64,000 nt of DNA from Variovorax paradoxus (GCF_030815855.1 NZ_JAUSXG010000001.1:4464001-4528000), one strand, 5' to 3'; positions 29,010 through 38,816 are shown, numbered from the stretch's first letter. Program-made: numbers and translations. The notes: generated by a model not told the origin, from the letters alone.

Positions 29010-30581
29010 TTACTTGCGAACGAACACCCAGACGGACCGCCCCTGCTCATCCGTATAAACAGGCCGTCCGGAGAACGCCTGGTCGCCCTGCAGCAATTTG
29101 AGCAAAGGTGCCTGAAACTTCACGCCCGGAAAATTGAATCCGAGTGCCTGCCCTTTCATGCCGGGTTCACTCAAGATGATCACATCCGAAACGGCAACAC
29201 CTTTAAGGAACAGGTCCCAGGAATTCCACGTATCAGCCCAGATGAAATTGCGGGCCACCCCCTGCTGGCGCGCAAGAAAATCCAGGGTGCCGGCATAGAC
29301 AGGGCCCGGCACGGTGACCAGGGCTGTCTTTGCATTGCCAGAGGCAAAAGCCCGGAGCACCTCGGGGAAGACCGCCCGACTCGCCTTGTCGGTAGTCGCC
29401 ATCGCCGGGTCTGCCTGCTGGATCATGCCGGCGCGCGGCACCCATTGCGTAGCAAAGACCAAGGCGCCTAACACTGGCAGGAGCTTTCGACGGACACGGA
29501 TGTGAATCACGATTTGCCCGAGGCACCAGACTGTAATCGCAACGATCGTCCCGTAGAGGATGCTGCCGATCATCATCGTCTTCATCTGGCTTGCGGTCAC
29601 GATGGCGTAGGCCGCGAGCGCTGCGACGGCCATGCCCGCCAGCCCGCACAGCGACCGCTTGTCCCGAACGCGAATCAAGACGCAAACGCAAATTGCAAAA
29701 ATGGGCACCATCCAGTACCAGACCCATCCGAGCATCGAGGTTCCGGCGCCTCTGTTCAGATAGAACGTCAAGTGCTCGAGCAACGAAGCCTGCACACCCC
29801 ACACGCCAATGTCCGAGCCCATGACCGTACGGATGTAAGCGAGGATCTCCAAGCCGTTCGTTACGGCATAGGGAGTGATGAATAGCACGGCACCGATGGC
29901 CACGAGCACCAGTGCGCGGACGAAAAGCCTGGTCGACCACCTGCGCTGCAAGATCAGAGTCAGGGCCGTCTGCGTCACCAAGCCGACACCCAGCACGACG
30001 ATCGTAGCTGGAGCGGCTGTCGGCTTTGCAAGCACAGCGGCACCGAACAGCAGCCCCAACCCGAGCAGGCGCGAAGTGCGCAAGAGCGTGACGTCGACAG
30101 AAGCAGTCAGCGCCAAGGAAAATCCAACCAGCAATCCCCAGGCCGGGTCTGGCCGAAACTCCGCGACCAAGCTGCCGAGAATTGGCGTCGCGAGTAGCGC
30201 TAGAACGATTCCGATCTGGCCGTAGTTGCCGGACTTTCGAAGCACCAACAGCGCGAGTCCGACGATCACGAACACCCAGCTTGCGTTGAGAAGATACGCC
30301 CCCCATACCGCCCCCCCACTCATCATGAGCCCGAAGGTCGCAGACAGCGTGTTGAAAGGAGAGTGCGCCGGCAACGAGAAAAAGCTGGCCGCAAAGCCTA
30401 TCAAGCCCGAGCGCTCGAGCACCTCGAGCCTCTTCAAGCCATCGATCAAGTAGACAACGTCGTCGTAGATCGGAACGATCGCCAAGCGCCCGCTGCGCTG
30501 CAGGTAGCCCATCACGGCGAGCACATGAAACAGGCAGGCGAAGCCAATCACGCACAGCGTTATTTTTTTCTGTCGGGACAT
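29010..30581 (-). CDS. Polytopic membrane protein, GT39/ArnT-like (putative membrane glycosyltransferase)
   Basis: 523 residues with about eleven hydrophobic helices starting at residue 8. After the first helix comes IVPIYDDVVYLIDGLKRLE, an acidic loop like the Asp/Glu pair after TM1 in GT-C enzymes that use polyprenyl-phosphate sugars. The C-terminal ~120 residues are soluble. No close family is recognised; the call rests on topology and context. It is last in the - strand glycosyltransferase run (33405 to 29010). It would act on the periplasmic side and modify the polysaccharide or lipid A (inference). Confidence 0.6.
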   Translation of the reverse strand: MSRQKKITLCVIGFACLFHVLAVMGYLQRSGRLAIVPIYDDVVYLIDGLKRLEVLERSGLIGFAASFFSLPAHSPFNTLSATFGLMMSGGAVWGAYLLNASWVFVIVGLALLVLRKSGNYGQIGIVLALLATPILGSLVAEFRPDPAWGLLVGFSLALTASVDVTLLRTSRLLGLGLLFGAAVLAKPTAAPATIVVLGVGLVTQTALTLILQRRWSTRLFVRALVLVAIGAVLFITPYAVTNGLEILAYIRTVMGSDIGVWGVQASLLEHLTFYLNRGAGTSMLGWVWYWMVPIFAICVCVLIRVRDKRSLCGLAGMAVAALAAYAIVTASQMKTMMIGSILYGTIVAITVWCLGQIVIHIRVRRKLLPVLGALVFATQWVPRAGMIQQADPAMATTDKASRAVFPEVLRAFASGNAKTALVTVPGPVYAGTLDFLARQQGVARNFIWADTWNSWDLFLKGVAVSDVIILSEPGMKGQALGFNFPGVKFQAPLLKLLQGDQAFSGRPVYTDEQGRSVWVFVRK

Positions 30582-30696
30582 TCGGAAAGGCTCGGTACGT
30601 TAGATTGAATTCGGCAAAAGCACGGGCGACGGAGGCATTGAGTGCATTTGCACCGCCGCAAACGGGAGAAGGTTGCGGCAACCAGCGGCACGCAGC

Positions 30697-31842
30697 TCAG
30701 GCCAGAACATCCACATCGCCCTGCAGTGCCCGTAGTTCGGTCCACTTGTCGTAGAAGGCCTTGAACTTGCCAGTGCGCCCATCGGCCGCAATTCGCTGGG
30801 CCACACGAGAAATATCATGCGAGAAGGACTCCCAGCGGAATTGGCTTGCCTGAGCCAGGCCCGCATCGATCAACTGGGTACGAACCGTATCCTGCCGGAC
30901 GGCGTTGAGCGCCTCGACCATCTCTGGAACCGAGAACCCTCCGATCGTCAGTGCGGCGGTTCCCGTGACTTCAGGAAGTGAACCATGGGCGGTTGAAATC
31001 ACTGGGCATCCGCAGCTCATCGCTTCAGCCACGGGCAGGCCGAATCCCTCATATAGCGATGGATAAACAAGTGCGGTGGCCCCGCTGTAGGCAATTGCCA
31101 GACTCTCGTCGTCCAGGTCGAGTTGGATGATCTTGTGCCCACCCGACTCCGACGCCTCCACGTTTTTCTCGCCTCCCACACATAGCACGTCGAAATCGAC
31201 CTTCCGCATGGTCTTTACCGCATCGAAGAACAGACTCGCATTCTTGTAGTTCTTATGCTGGGCACGGGAACCGACAAAAATATAGTACGGACGATTCAAC
31301 CCGGTCTTGCGCCTGAAGGCGGCGATGGCTGATTCATCGGCTCGCTTGAACACAGCAGGCTCGATCCCGCAATGAGCAACCGTCGTCGACTCCGGGTCGA
31401 GTTCGGGGTAGTAGTTCAGCAGATCCTTGCGCGTGTTGTGCGAAATGCAGACGTGCCGGCGCGCGTGGGCAATTGCGATCTCCTTTTCGCGCCAGTCTCG
31501 CTGGGTCAAGTCGAAACCAAGCCGCTCGGGAATCATGTCGTAGACGAGCAAGATCGACGGCGTCTGCAGCGGCGTCGTGTAGTAGGTCGAAGCGAACACC
31601 GACGCGTCGTAGTGACGGCACACCTTCTCGAGCAGAACGGAGTCATGCGCGTTGAACTTCGACTTGTACGAAGGAAACGGGACGACCTCGACGCCCGCGA
31701 TATCTATGTCGATGCCGCCGCGGTCAAGCAGCACGATGGGCATGTCAAGTTCCGCAGCAAGGCGCGGCAATACCGCCCGCCAGACACGAGCGATACCAGA
31801 CTGCGCCAGCTGGAAGAAGACTCCATCAATCACCAATGCCAT
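30697..31842 (-). CDS. Glycosyltransferase family 4 (mannosyltransferase-like)
   Basis: 381 residues. GT-B fold: N-terminal LVIDGVFFQLAQSGIARVWR (glycine/arginine acceptor loop), DMIPERLGF, and the C-terminal half with FVGSRAQHKNYKN and the E-x7-E region SLYEGFGLPVAEAMSCGCP. The opening resembles module 3 of the large fused enzyme at 3783-7523. It starts 3 bases after the upstream GT gene ends, so they form one transcription unit. Sugar specificity is unknown. Confidence 0.85.
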   Translation of the reverse strand: MALVIDGVFFQLAQSGIARVWRAVLPRLAAELDMPIVLLDRGGIDIDIAGVEVVPFPSYKSKFNAHDSVLLEKVCRHYDASVFASTYYTTPLQTPSILLVYDMIPERLGFDLTQRDWREKEIAIAHARRHVCISHNTRKDLLNYYPELDPESTTVAHCGIEPAVFKRADESAIAAFRRKTGLNRPYYIFVGSRAQHKNYKNASLFFDAVKTMRKVDFDVLCVGGEKNVEASESGGHKIIQLDLDDESLAIAYSGATALVYPSLYEGFGLPVAEAMSCGCPVISTAHGSLPEVTGTAALTIGGFSVPEMVEALNAVRQDTVRTQLIDAGLAQASQFRWESFSHDISRVAQRIAADGRTGKFKAFYDKWTELRALQGDVDVLA

Positions 31843-31845
31843 GAC

Positions 31846-33405
31846 TTATTTCTTTGCTGGAGTGTTTTTACGGGAAGCAATGGAGCACAAACGCATTGCA
31901 CGCTGCGAAGCTGCATAACGCCAGTCTTCAGTGCCGCGTTCGCTTTCGCTCACTTCGATCGAAGCTCCCATGGCGCGTGACGCTTCCGCCAGGAAGTCTT
32001 CATCGGAACAAAGCAGCCTGGGCGAGATGAGAGTGCGCCCATGCAACTGAGTGACCTGCTTGCCCTCTTCGTGGCCGCGCGTATTGGGCTGGGTCGACAG
32101 ACCTTCAGGATTGACGAAGTAGACAACGTGCGGATCGTTGATCTTGTAGAACACCTTGCCAGCTCCCACACAGCGAAGCCAGAAGTCGTAGTCGCCGGCC
32201 GACCGATAGCTTGCATCGAAGAACCCGACGTCGTCGTGAATCGATCTGCGCCACATGGGCGCGTTGTGCGGAGAGTTGGACCGCATGAGGTTGTATGGCG
32301 TAACAACCGGAACGTCGCTCTTGACGCCGACCGCAGCAGTCTTCGCGATGCTGGCCTTCCCGTCGAACGAATAGTAGAAATCCTGATACGCCACGTCGAC
32401 GAAAGGAAATTTCTCGAGTATTTCGACTTGGCGTTCGAATGAGTCGTGTCGCCGCAGATCGTCCAGATTGGTATTGGTGATGTACTTCCCGCGGGCCATC
32501 TTTACCCCGAGGTTCCACGCCTCGTAGATTCCGATGCGGGTGGATGCTCTGTGATAAACGATATTTGGAAAGCGTTTCATGTACGAGGAAATCACCTCGT
32601 ATTCGTTCTCGGGAGAATCTGCGTCGATGATGATGAGTTCGCAGCACGCTGAGAAAATCGTCTGGGAGGTGATGTTCTCCATGAACTGCTCGATGTAATC
32701 CCCGCCGCGGTACAGGCTTGCGACGGCTGAAACAAGGATTTCATTGCTGTTCCGGGGAAAGGCCAAGCTTCGATAGGCCTTGATCTTGATTTCCTCGACC
32801 GGCTCTGCGATTGCATCCGCTCGCTTCTGCCAGTCTTTGACATTAATCAGCTTGCCCGTACCCATCACATCGCAGACATCCGGATTGAACACCGGCCCCT
32901 GCTTGCCGAGCACTTCGTTCGCTCTCTGGATAAAAAGAGAGGTAAGAATGACATCTCGCCCCAAATGCTGCTGGCTGATCCTGTGGTCCCAGTGGGCAAT
33001 TTCCGCCGCCATAGCGCCGCGCCCAAGAATTGAGTCGTATGCGAACTGGATCAGCTTGCCGTTGGGCACGTCCGGCAGCAAACAGCCGGGCGCGCCCAAT
33101 TGCTTTGCCTCGGGAGAAGTGGAGACGGCATTGACGAGCCCTGCAACGCTCATTTGCCCTCTGACAACCGCGTTTGTCCAGTGCACCCGCTCATCCAGAC
33201 TCGGAGTCCGGTGAAGCGCCAATTCGTAGATTCGAATCACCAGGGCTTCAATGCTCTCGGCCGATTCCGAGTGCGCACCGGAAGCTCTCGCGGATCCGGG
33301 CGCCCCCGAGGGCTCCATCAAGATCCAACGGCAAAGCCTCAAAACCCGGCGCAACCAATCAGGCAAGTGGGTAGTCAACTGCAATCGAACTCCTCGCTCA
33401 TTCAA
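31846..33405 (-). CDS. Glycosyltransferase family 2 with N-terminal DUF4214-like domain
   Basis: 519 residues. Residues ~50-170 resemble DUF4214 (IYELALHRTPSLDERVHW, SPEAKQLG), a helical domain common on surface-glycan and S-layer proteins. Residues ~210-460 are a GT-A domain: LVSAVASLYRGGDYIEQFME, LIIIDADSPENEYEV, NTNLDDLRRHDSF (acidic metal site). The best start is TTG at 33405 with AAGAG just upstream; no in-frame ATG precedes the conserved region. Function is transfer of a sugar to the glycan; donor unknown. Confidence 0.75.
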   Translation of the reverse strand: MNERGVRLQLTTHLPDWLRRVLRLCRWILMEPSGAPGSARASGAHSESAESIEALVIRIYELALHRTPSLDERVHWTNAVVRGQMSVAGLVNAVSTSPEAKQLGAPGCLLPDVPNGKLIQFAYDSILGRGAMAAEIAHWDHRISQQHLGRDVILTSLFIQRANEVLGKQGPVFNPDVCDVMGTGKLINVKDWQKRADAIAEPVEEIKIKAYRSLAFPRNSNEILVSAVASLYRGGDYIEQFMENITSQTIFSACCELIIIDADSPENEYEVISSYMKRFPNIVYHRASTRIGIYEAWNLGVKMARGKYITNTNLDDLRRHDSFERQVEILEKFPFVDVAYQDFYYSFDGKASIAKTAAVGVKSDVPVVTPYNLMRSNSPHNAPMWRRSIHDDVGFFDASYRSAGDYDFWLRCVGAGKVFYKINDPHVVYFVNPEGLSTQPNTRGHEEGKQVTQLHGRTLISPRLLCSDEDFLAEASRAMGASIEVSESERGTEDWRYAASQRAMRLCSIASRKNTPAKK

Positions 33406-33630
33406 ACTCTTAACTCATGAAGAAGCACGGACAAACGCCCCGCGCCGAGACACAACTGAGCCCATGCATTCCCGTGGACAAGTACCAGGGAAGGGATATG
33501 CAAGCATGTTGGCGCAGCACGAAGCTCTGCCGTGTCTGCGAAATCGGCATGAAGCGTAACTATTGCACTTCATCCATCAGACGGGCGACTGCATCCCGCC
33601 AGGGATGCAGGCAGAGAAACAGGCCTCAGT

Positions 33631-34569
33631 TCAACGCTGCGTAGTCAAAAAAGCGTCGTAGGCTTTGCGGATGCCGTCTTCCAAGCTGTGCTTGGCTGTC
33701 CAACCCAACTCCGCAAGCTTCGACCCATCCAGCAGCTTTCGCGGCGTTCCGTCCGGCTTGGTATGGTCGAACACCAAGTCGCCCTTGAACCCCACGATGC
33801 CCGCGATGAGTTCGGCAAGTCCTCGGATTGAAACTTCCTGAGAAGAGCCGACATTCACATGCTCGTCGCCCGAATACTCTTTCATCAGAAACACGCATGC
33901 GTCGGCCAGATCGTCCACGTACATGAATTCACGCAGTGGCGTTCCGGACCCCCAGATCGTCACCGTGGGATCGCCGGCTTCGCGCGCGATGTGCATCTTT
34001 CGCAGCAGTGCGGGCAGGACGTGGCTCGTCTGCAGATCGAAGTTGTCACCGGGGCCGTACAGGTTTGTAGGCATGGCAGAAATCATGTCGTCGCCGTGCT
34101 GACGGCGAAAAGCCTGGCAGAGCTTGATTCCGGCAATTTTTGCCACGGCGTACCACTCGTTGGTAGGTTCGAGAGGCCCGGTCAACAGCGCGCTTTCGGG
34201 CATGGGCTGCGGCGCAAATTTGGGATAGATGCACGAAGAACCCAGAAACAGCACCTTCTCCATCTTGTTTTCGTGCGCACTCTTGATGACGTTCGAGGCA
34301 ATCATCAAGTTGTCGTAGATGAAATCAGCTGGCAATGAGACATTTGCCATGATTCCTCCTACTTTGGCTGCTGCAATGATGACCGCATCCGGACGATTGG
34401 CCTGTACCCAACGATTGACCGCCGTCGCGTCACGCAAATCGAGTTCGCCGCTGCCTGCAACCAGCGTCGTGCACTTTTCACTCTGCAGCCGTCGAACCAG
34501 TGCTGAGCCGACCATTCCGCGATGACCGGCGACCCAGACGCGCTTGCCTTCCAGTTTGTAATTTGTCAC
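33631..34569 (-). CDS. fcl: GDP-L-fucose synthase (GDP-4-keto-6-deoxymannose 3,5-epimerase-4-reductase)
   Basis: 312 residues. Signatures: VWVAGHRGMVGSALVRRL, IIAAAKVGGIMANVSLPADF, FLGSSCIYPKFAPQPM, YxxxK in EWYAVAKIAGIKLCQAF and MPTNLYGPGDNFD. Uses the Gmd product made at 7623, so the same precursor feeds both this enzyme and the rmd-like one. I chose GTG 34569, which has a strong GGAGG six bases upstream; an upstream in-frame GTG (34596) lacks one. A 225-base gap without recognisable genes separates it from the next gene. Confidence 0.93.
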   Translation of the reverse strand: MTNYKLEGKRVWVAGHRGMVGSALVRRLQSEKCTTLVAGSGELDLRDATAVNRWVQANRPDAVIIAAAKVGGIMANVSLPADFIYDNLMIASNVIKSAHENKMEKVLFLGSSCIYPKFAPQPMPESALLTGPLEPTNEWYAVAKIAGIKLCQAFRRQHGDDMISAMPTNLYGPGDNFDLQTSHVLPALLRKMHIAREAGDPTVTIWGSGTPLREFMYVDDLADACVFLMKEYSGDEHVNVGSSQEVSIRGLAELIAGIVGFKGDLVFDHTKPDGTPRKLLDGSKLAELGWTAKHSLEDGIRKAYDAFLTTQR

Positions 34570-34722
34570 AAATTCCTCCGCACGAGCCTTTGACACGCAA
34601 ATGACAGATCGTACGCGAAGTCACCCTAGGCCCTCCTTCGGTCGGGCAAGCGAATGCAAGCGGAGAAACTGCGTGCATTCGCATTCCAGCAACCAGCGGC
34701 GCGCTGCATCGACATCGGCACG

Positions 34723-36366
34723 TCACGGCAATGCGTTTGCCGCTTCCTTACATGCAATACCGTCGCACTTGGCGTACACGATGTCGCCGCGGGAGGCATC
34801 CAGAACATCGACCTTCAACGAATGAAGCCCGAAGCCCAGCTGCCGGCAATCTGTGCTGTCGGATACGTCACAGGGACGGAACGCGCCCTTGACCAAGAAC
34901 TCGGCTGTCAACAAAGGCCGGGAACGTAGTTCATCACTGTCCAGATCGCAGGCAAAGACCATCCGCGTCTCGCTGTCCCGAGCGAGTTCGCACTTGTTGC
35001 CATTGATTCGAAGCTCTATTGCAAACGGATCAGCCCCGCTCGGCGGACAGCGCGTACCAGTCACAGTGATTCGCACCCTTCCGTGCTCAGGAAGATTGGC
35101 CGTATCAAGCATAAGCAAAACGGAGGCGAGTTCCTCTGAACTCCAAGCGCCCCAAGGTTCAGGTTCATGCCAACCATTGCTCAATGCCGCCGCGTACGAG
35201 CCGGCGTTTCCAAAATGAACTACCTCGTCCAAGGCCACTTTCGGGCATGACCTTAATCCTTCCGCGTCCAGCTGAAGGCCCCATCGCATTCCAAATGCTT
35301 GGTCAATGGCATTCGGGTCGGCAGTCGACACAGCCTCGGCATATCGCCGCTTGGGGATCAAGAACGCTGGCAGATAGGATCGCCCAAACACATCCTTCAT
35401 CACCCGCAACGAAGCGACCTCGCTTCCCACCGGAAACCAGCCAGAGCAGTCAGCGGGAAGAAGCGCAGGATTGTTCCTGTCCTGCTCAGCGACTCTCTCA
35501 GCGCGCTGGCCGAAGTACTCTGCCTCAGTCAGGGCGCCGGAAGAAATTCCGCTGAAAAATGCAACATTTTCGGCACACAGCATGACGTAGATGTTGTTGC
35601 CCACCATCGCCGAGTTCGGTATTTTTTTCGCTAGGCCATCCAGCAGTTCAGTGCCGGGTTGGCATGGGTGAGGCTTGATGGCCAAGACGTCCACCGAGGC
35701 GGCCAAGGCGGCAACTCTTTCAACGACATCTCGCGGCCGGACGAGCCGCCCGTTGCTCACGAGAGCCAAATCCACGTCTGTCTGGCCCAGGAAAACCCCG
35801 ACCCGGGCATCGGGAGAAAACAGCGCGTTACCTCCTCGCCTCGAAAACAGCGCCTTCATTCCGATGGCCGCATTTCGGAATGTCTCGTCAGGCACGGCGA
35901 TTTGAGAAAGGATGGTGGCAATTCTCTTGCTGTTGGTTCGCATGCCCAAATGCAGATGGCGAGCAAATCGCAGCGGGTGCACCTCCACGTCAATGAACGT
36001 CGCGTTGCAGGCGCTGATGTGATTCAGCAGCGAAGGAGGCAGTCCCCACCCGATGACAAGACTCTTTTTGCCGAGCCTCAAGGTTTTCAGCTCGTCGAGC
36101 GCAGGCCCCAGGTTGGCAATGGCAGCACTCGCCCAACCAGCCGTGGTGTGCGGTAAGCCCAGGAGATCCATTAAGGATCTGACGGGAAGCCGGCCGCCAC
36201 TCGAGATGGGATGCTCTTCTCGCACCGCGATCCCGGAGGCTTGGCACGCGGAATAAAAAAGGCCCCGAAGAAAACGTCGGTTGATCGGATGAGATTGCAG
36301 CCCATTCTCTTCAGACCGAAAGAAGTCGTCCAAGAAAACGACTTCGTTAAACGCAAGGTGGCTCAT
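34723..36366 (-). CDS. Capsule-synthesis-like protein with C-terminal GWH-PE-WG domain
   Basis: 547 residues from ATG 36366 (a TTG 15 bases upstream is also open). Residues ~80-320 resemble capsule polysaccharide synthesis proteins of the KpsC/KpsS kind: SLVIGWGLPPS, LFSPDARVGVFLGQTDVDL, the characteristic AIKPHPCQPGTE and a serine-rich FFSGISSGAL. Residues ~395-540 form a separate domain beginning NGWHEPEPWGAWSS and closing LGFGLHSLKVDVL. It matches in pattern the tail of the membrane protein at 15713-17659. Exact reaction unknown; a glycosyltransferase is plausible. Confidence 0.6.
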   Translation of the reverse strand: MSHLAFNEVVFLDDFFRSEENGLQSHPINRRFLRGLFYSACQASGIAVREEHPISSGGRLPVRSLMDLLGLPHTTAGWASAAIANLGPALDELKTLRLGKKSLVIGWGLPPSLLNHISACNATFIDVEVHPLRFARHLHLGMRTNSKRIATILSQIAVPDETFRNAAIGMKALFSRRGGNALFSPDARVGVFLGQTDVDLALVSNGRLVRPRDVVERVAALAASVDVLAIKPHPCQPGTELLDGLAKKIPNSAMVGNNIYVMLCAENVAFFSGISSGALTEAEYFGQRAERVAEQDRNNPALLPADCSGWFPVGSEVASLRVMKDVFGRSYLPAFLIPKRRYAEAVSTADPNAIDQAFGMRWGLQLDAEGLRSCPKVALDEVVHFGNAGSYAAALSNGWHEPEPWGAWSSEELASVLLMLDTANLPEHGRVRITVTGTRCPPSGADPFAIELRINGNKCELARDSETRMVFACDLDSDELRSRPLLTAEFLVKGAFRPCDVSDSTDCRQLGFGLHSLKVDVLDASRGDIVYAKCDGIACKEAANALP

Positions 36367-36640
36367 CGAAACGAAAGGCAATTGAGGCGGCGCGTGCGAG
36401 GCTGCAGCATTTTTTTAAAACAAAAGTTCAATCCATCGCCGACGCTTTCGATCAGCGCCCCAATAGATTTGCTTCTGTTTGCATTATGACAATGTGATTA
36501 CAACAGGAAATCACTGTTATCACTTTGCGTCTTGGACAGTCGCGACGCTCCTAGCACCTTGCCAGCGCCCACAGCAAGGCAACCGGGCCGGTGCGCCCGG
36601 GATCGGAACGCCCGGACGGGCGCGCCCTTCCCCCCGTCGG
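36367..36640. other. Locus boundary: A/T-rich promoter region then GC-rich hairpin DNA
   Basis: No gene is seen here. Bases ~36400-36540 are A/T-rich and probably hold the promoter of the 36366 gene; on the - strand a CATAAT box lies near 36485-36490. Bases 36609-36622 form an inverted repeat CGCCC-GGAC-GGGCG just past the FIST stop, without a T-run. Composition changes sharply at ~36550, marking the right edge of the glycan locus. Confidence 0.5.
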
Positions 36641-37921
36641 TTAGTCCGCCGCGGTAAACACCGTCAGCACACCCGTATACCCATACAGATGGTGCCGAGC
36701 AATCTCCCCCGCCGCAAAGAACCCGACCAGCGGCACGTCGCCCAGCGCGTGCCGCACGATCTGCAGCTCGGCGCCCGGCGCGCCGAAGTGCGGCCCGCCG
36801 CGCCCTGAGCAGCTCACGTACACGGCCCCTGCAATGCGGCGCGCGGGGTGCGGCGCTGCCTCGGCCTCCCCGGCCGCCACGGCGCGCGCGGTGGCCAGCG
36901 TCTGCTCCTCGGGCTCCAGCTCTTCGCGGATTTCCGCGCAGATGCGCATCAGGTCGGCGCGCGCGGCTTGCGCGTTGCGCCGGCAGAAGGTCAGCCGCAT
37001 GCCGGCTTCGGTCGCCTCGGCAATGGCGATGCCGCGCCGCGTCGGGTCCAGGCCGATGATGTGGCGCACCAGCACGTCCGCGCCCAGGTCGCCGGTGCGG
37101 CGGATGCCGTCGCTGCCGGCGTCGGCAAGGCCTACCAGCGTGGCGCGCACGGCATCGATGGCTTCCTGCGGCCGCTCGAGCGACACCTGCAGTTCGGCCA
37201 ACAGCACGTCGAGCGCGGGTTCGCCGTCGAGCTTGAGCACCAGATTGCCGTCGGCCTCGGTGATCTCGCGCTCGCGTCCCGCGCCCGCTCGCAGCGGCTG
37301 GCAGCCTTGCGTGACGCGCGACACCAGCCGCACGCCCTCGCCGAACACCACGCCCGACAAGCCGCCCGAGAACACGCCGCCCGCGGCGCCGTGGCCGCGG
37401 ATGTTGCCGTTGCCGCCGACCGCGAACTGCAGCGCCCCCGCGCGGCCCGACGACAGTCCACCGAACAGATAGCCGGTGTCGGTGCGGCCCGCCATCTCGC
37501 CGATCAGCTCCGTCAGGTCCGGCGTGGCGGGATCCGCGTGCACCAGCGCCGTATGAGCCTCGAAGCCGCTCATTTCCGAGTTGCCGAGCGGCGCCACGCC
37601 GGAGAACACGCGGTATTGGTCGCTCGGCAGCGCGCAAAGCATCAGGCTCAGGCCGGGCTCGTCGAAATACTCGGCGTTGTTGGCCGATACGCCGATGCCG
37701 ACCGTGCCGGACCAATCGGTGACCTCGGGAAGCTCGGCGCTCAGGTGGTCGAGAATGTCTTGCGCGTCCGACGCATAGTGGTCGGTGATGTAGAGCAGCC
37801 CGAGCGTCGGCGCCGGCGCGTAGTCGGGCAGCGCCATCTGGGCGCGCAACTGGGCCAGCACGAGGCCGGCCGCCATGCGCCATTGCGGATGGGTGGCATG
37901 GCCGGAGGGAAACAACTTCAT
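36641..37921 (-). CDS. FIST N/C-domain sensory protein
   Basis: 426 residues from ATG 37921. FIST_N (~30-230) then FIST_C (~240-400) are proposed small-ligand sensory domains. Visible landmarks are TDWSGTVGIGVSANNAEYF and LFGGLSSGRAGALQFAVGG in the N domain. The C domain ends with CSGRGGPHFGAPGAE and VGFFAAGEIARHHLYGYTG, the typical closing motif. No output domain is fused, so partners are unknown. The reading frame continues upstream through phaM but the match to the family starts here. Confidence 0.88.
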   Translation of the reverse strand: MKLFPSGHATHPQWRMAAGLVLAQLRAQMALPDYAPAPTLGLLYITDHYASDAQDILDHLSAELPEVTDWSGTVGIGVSANNAEYFDEPGLSLMLCALPSDQYRVFSGVAPLGNSEMSGFEAHTALVHADPATPDLTELIGEMAGRTDTGYLFGGLSSGRAGALQFAVGGNGNIRGHGAAGGVFSGGLSGVVFGEGVRLVSRVTQGCQPLRAGAGREREITEADGNLVLKLDGEPALDVLLAELQVSLERPQEAIDAVRATLVGLADAGSDGIRRTGDLGADVLVRHIIGLDPTRRGIAIAEATEAGMRLTFCRRNAQAARADLMRICAEIREELEPEEQTLATARAVAAGEAEAAPHPARRIAGAVYVSCSGRGGPHFGAPGAELQIVRHALGDVPLVGFFAAGEIARHHLYGYTGVLTVFTAAD

Positions 37922-37968
37922 GATGCGTGCCAGCCCGTTCTCTTCAAGATGTGTGTGTAGGTATGACG

Positions 37969-38718
37969 TCAGCGTCGGCCGGTCGCTCGCTTGCGCGCAG
38001 CGGCCGGGGTCTTCTTCTTGGCGGCCGGTGCCGCGGCCGCTTTTCTCGCAGCGGACTTTGGAGCCGCAGAAGCCGCGGCGGGCTTGCCCATGGCCTGGCC
38101 CACCACGTCGGCCAGTGGCTGGGCCATGGCGGGCACCTTGAGCTGGGCCGCATCCTGCAGCGCCGAACTGGCGATCTGCTGAAACTGCTCGGTCAGCGAG
38201 CCCCACCATTGCATCGGATCGACCACGCCGCCGTTGCTGCCCGATGCCGCAGCAGCGGCAGACGCCGGCTTGCTGCGCGATTTTTTCGCGGGCGCAGGGG
38301 CTTCTTCAGGCGCCTCGGCACGCGGCTCGAGCGGTGCAGCTTCCTCCGGTGCCGGCGCAGAAGCAGGCGCCATCGCCGCCGCCTGCTTGGTGAACGCGCT
38401 GGCGATATCTTCCATCCGCACGTTCATGCCGCGCAAGGTCGAAAGTGTCATCTTTTGCACTTCGAGCGCCTGGATGGTGGCCTTGAGCGCATGGCCGTTC
38501 TGTTCGAGCCAGTACTGCACCGTCTTGAGTTCCTGGATGCGTTTGTCGACCTCTTCCACGCTCAGCGTCGGCGCCACCCAGCTCGCGAGGCTCGGCAAAC
38601 CCGGCACCGCGCTCGCGGCGCCGCCCGAACCGGCGGCGGCACCGCCCGCGAGGTTCTTCAGAAAGTCGAATCCGGGGACGAATTGGCTGAAGTCGAAGGG
38701 TTGGCTGGCGTTGCTCAT
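37969..38718 (-). CDS. phaM: PhaM-type polyhydroxyalkanoate granule regulator
   Basis: 249 residues. The N-terminal ~100 residues (FDFSQFVPGFDFLKNLAGG, LSVEEVDKRIQELKTVQYWL, ALKATIQALEVQKMTLSTL) match PhaM, a PHB synthase activator that also binds DNA and places granules on the nucleoid. The C-terminal half is Ala/Pro-rich and ends in a Lys/Arg-rich DNA-binding tail (AARKAAAAPAAKKKTPAAARK), as in the Ralstonia protein. It is probably co-transcribed with the FIST gene 47 bases downstream. Its presence supports a PHB-storing betaproteobacterium. Confidence 0.88.
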   Translation of the reverse strand: MSNASQPFDFSQFVPGFDFLKNLAGGAAAGSGGAASAVPGLPSLASWVAPTLSVEEVDKRIQELKTVQYWLEQNGHALKATIQALEVQKMTLSTLRGMNVRMEDIASAFTKQAAAMAPASAPAPEEAAPLEPRAEAPEEAPAPAKKSRSKPASAAAAASGSNGGVVDPMQWWGSLTEQFQQIASSALQDAAQLKVPAMAQPLADVVGQAMGKPAAASAAPKSAARKAAAAPAAKKKTPAAARKRATGRR

Positions 38719-38816
38719 GCACGGGTCTCCGGGTTGGGTTTTCTTGTGTTGCCAGCTTACTCCAAGGCACCGTCATTTTGGGCCGACTGCCCCTCCCGTT
38801 TGCCTGTCAAGAGCCG

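Noticed and set aside
33417..33644. Small + strand frame in the gap between fcl and the GT2 gene
   Set aside because: Cys- and Arg-rich with no Shine-Dalgarno; overlaps the end of fcl and looks random.
36609..36622. GC-rich hairpin as terminator of the FIST gene
   Set aside because: Short stem and no T-run; only mentioned as part of the boundary region.
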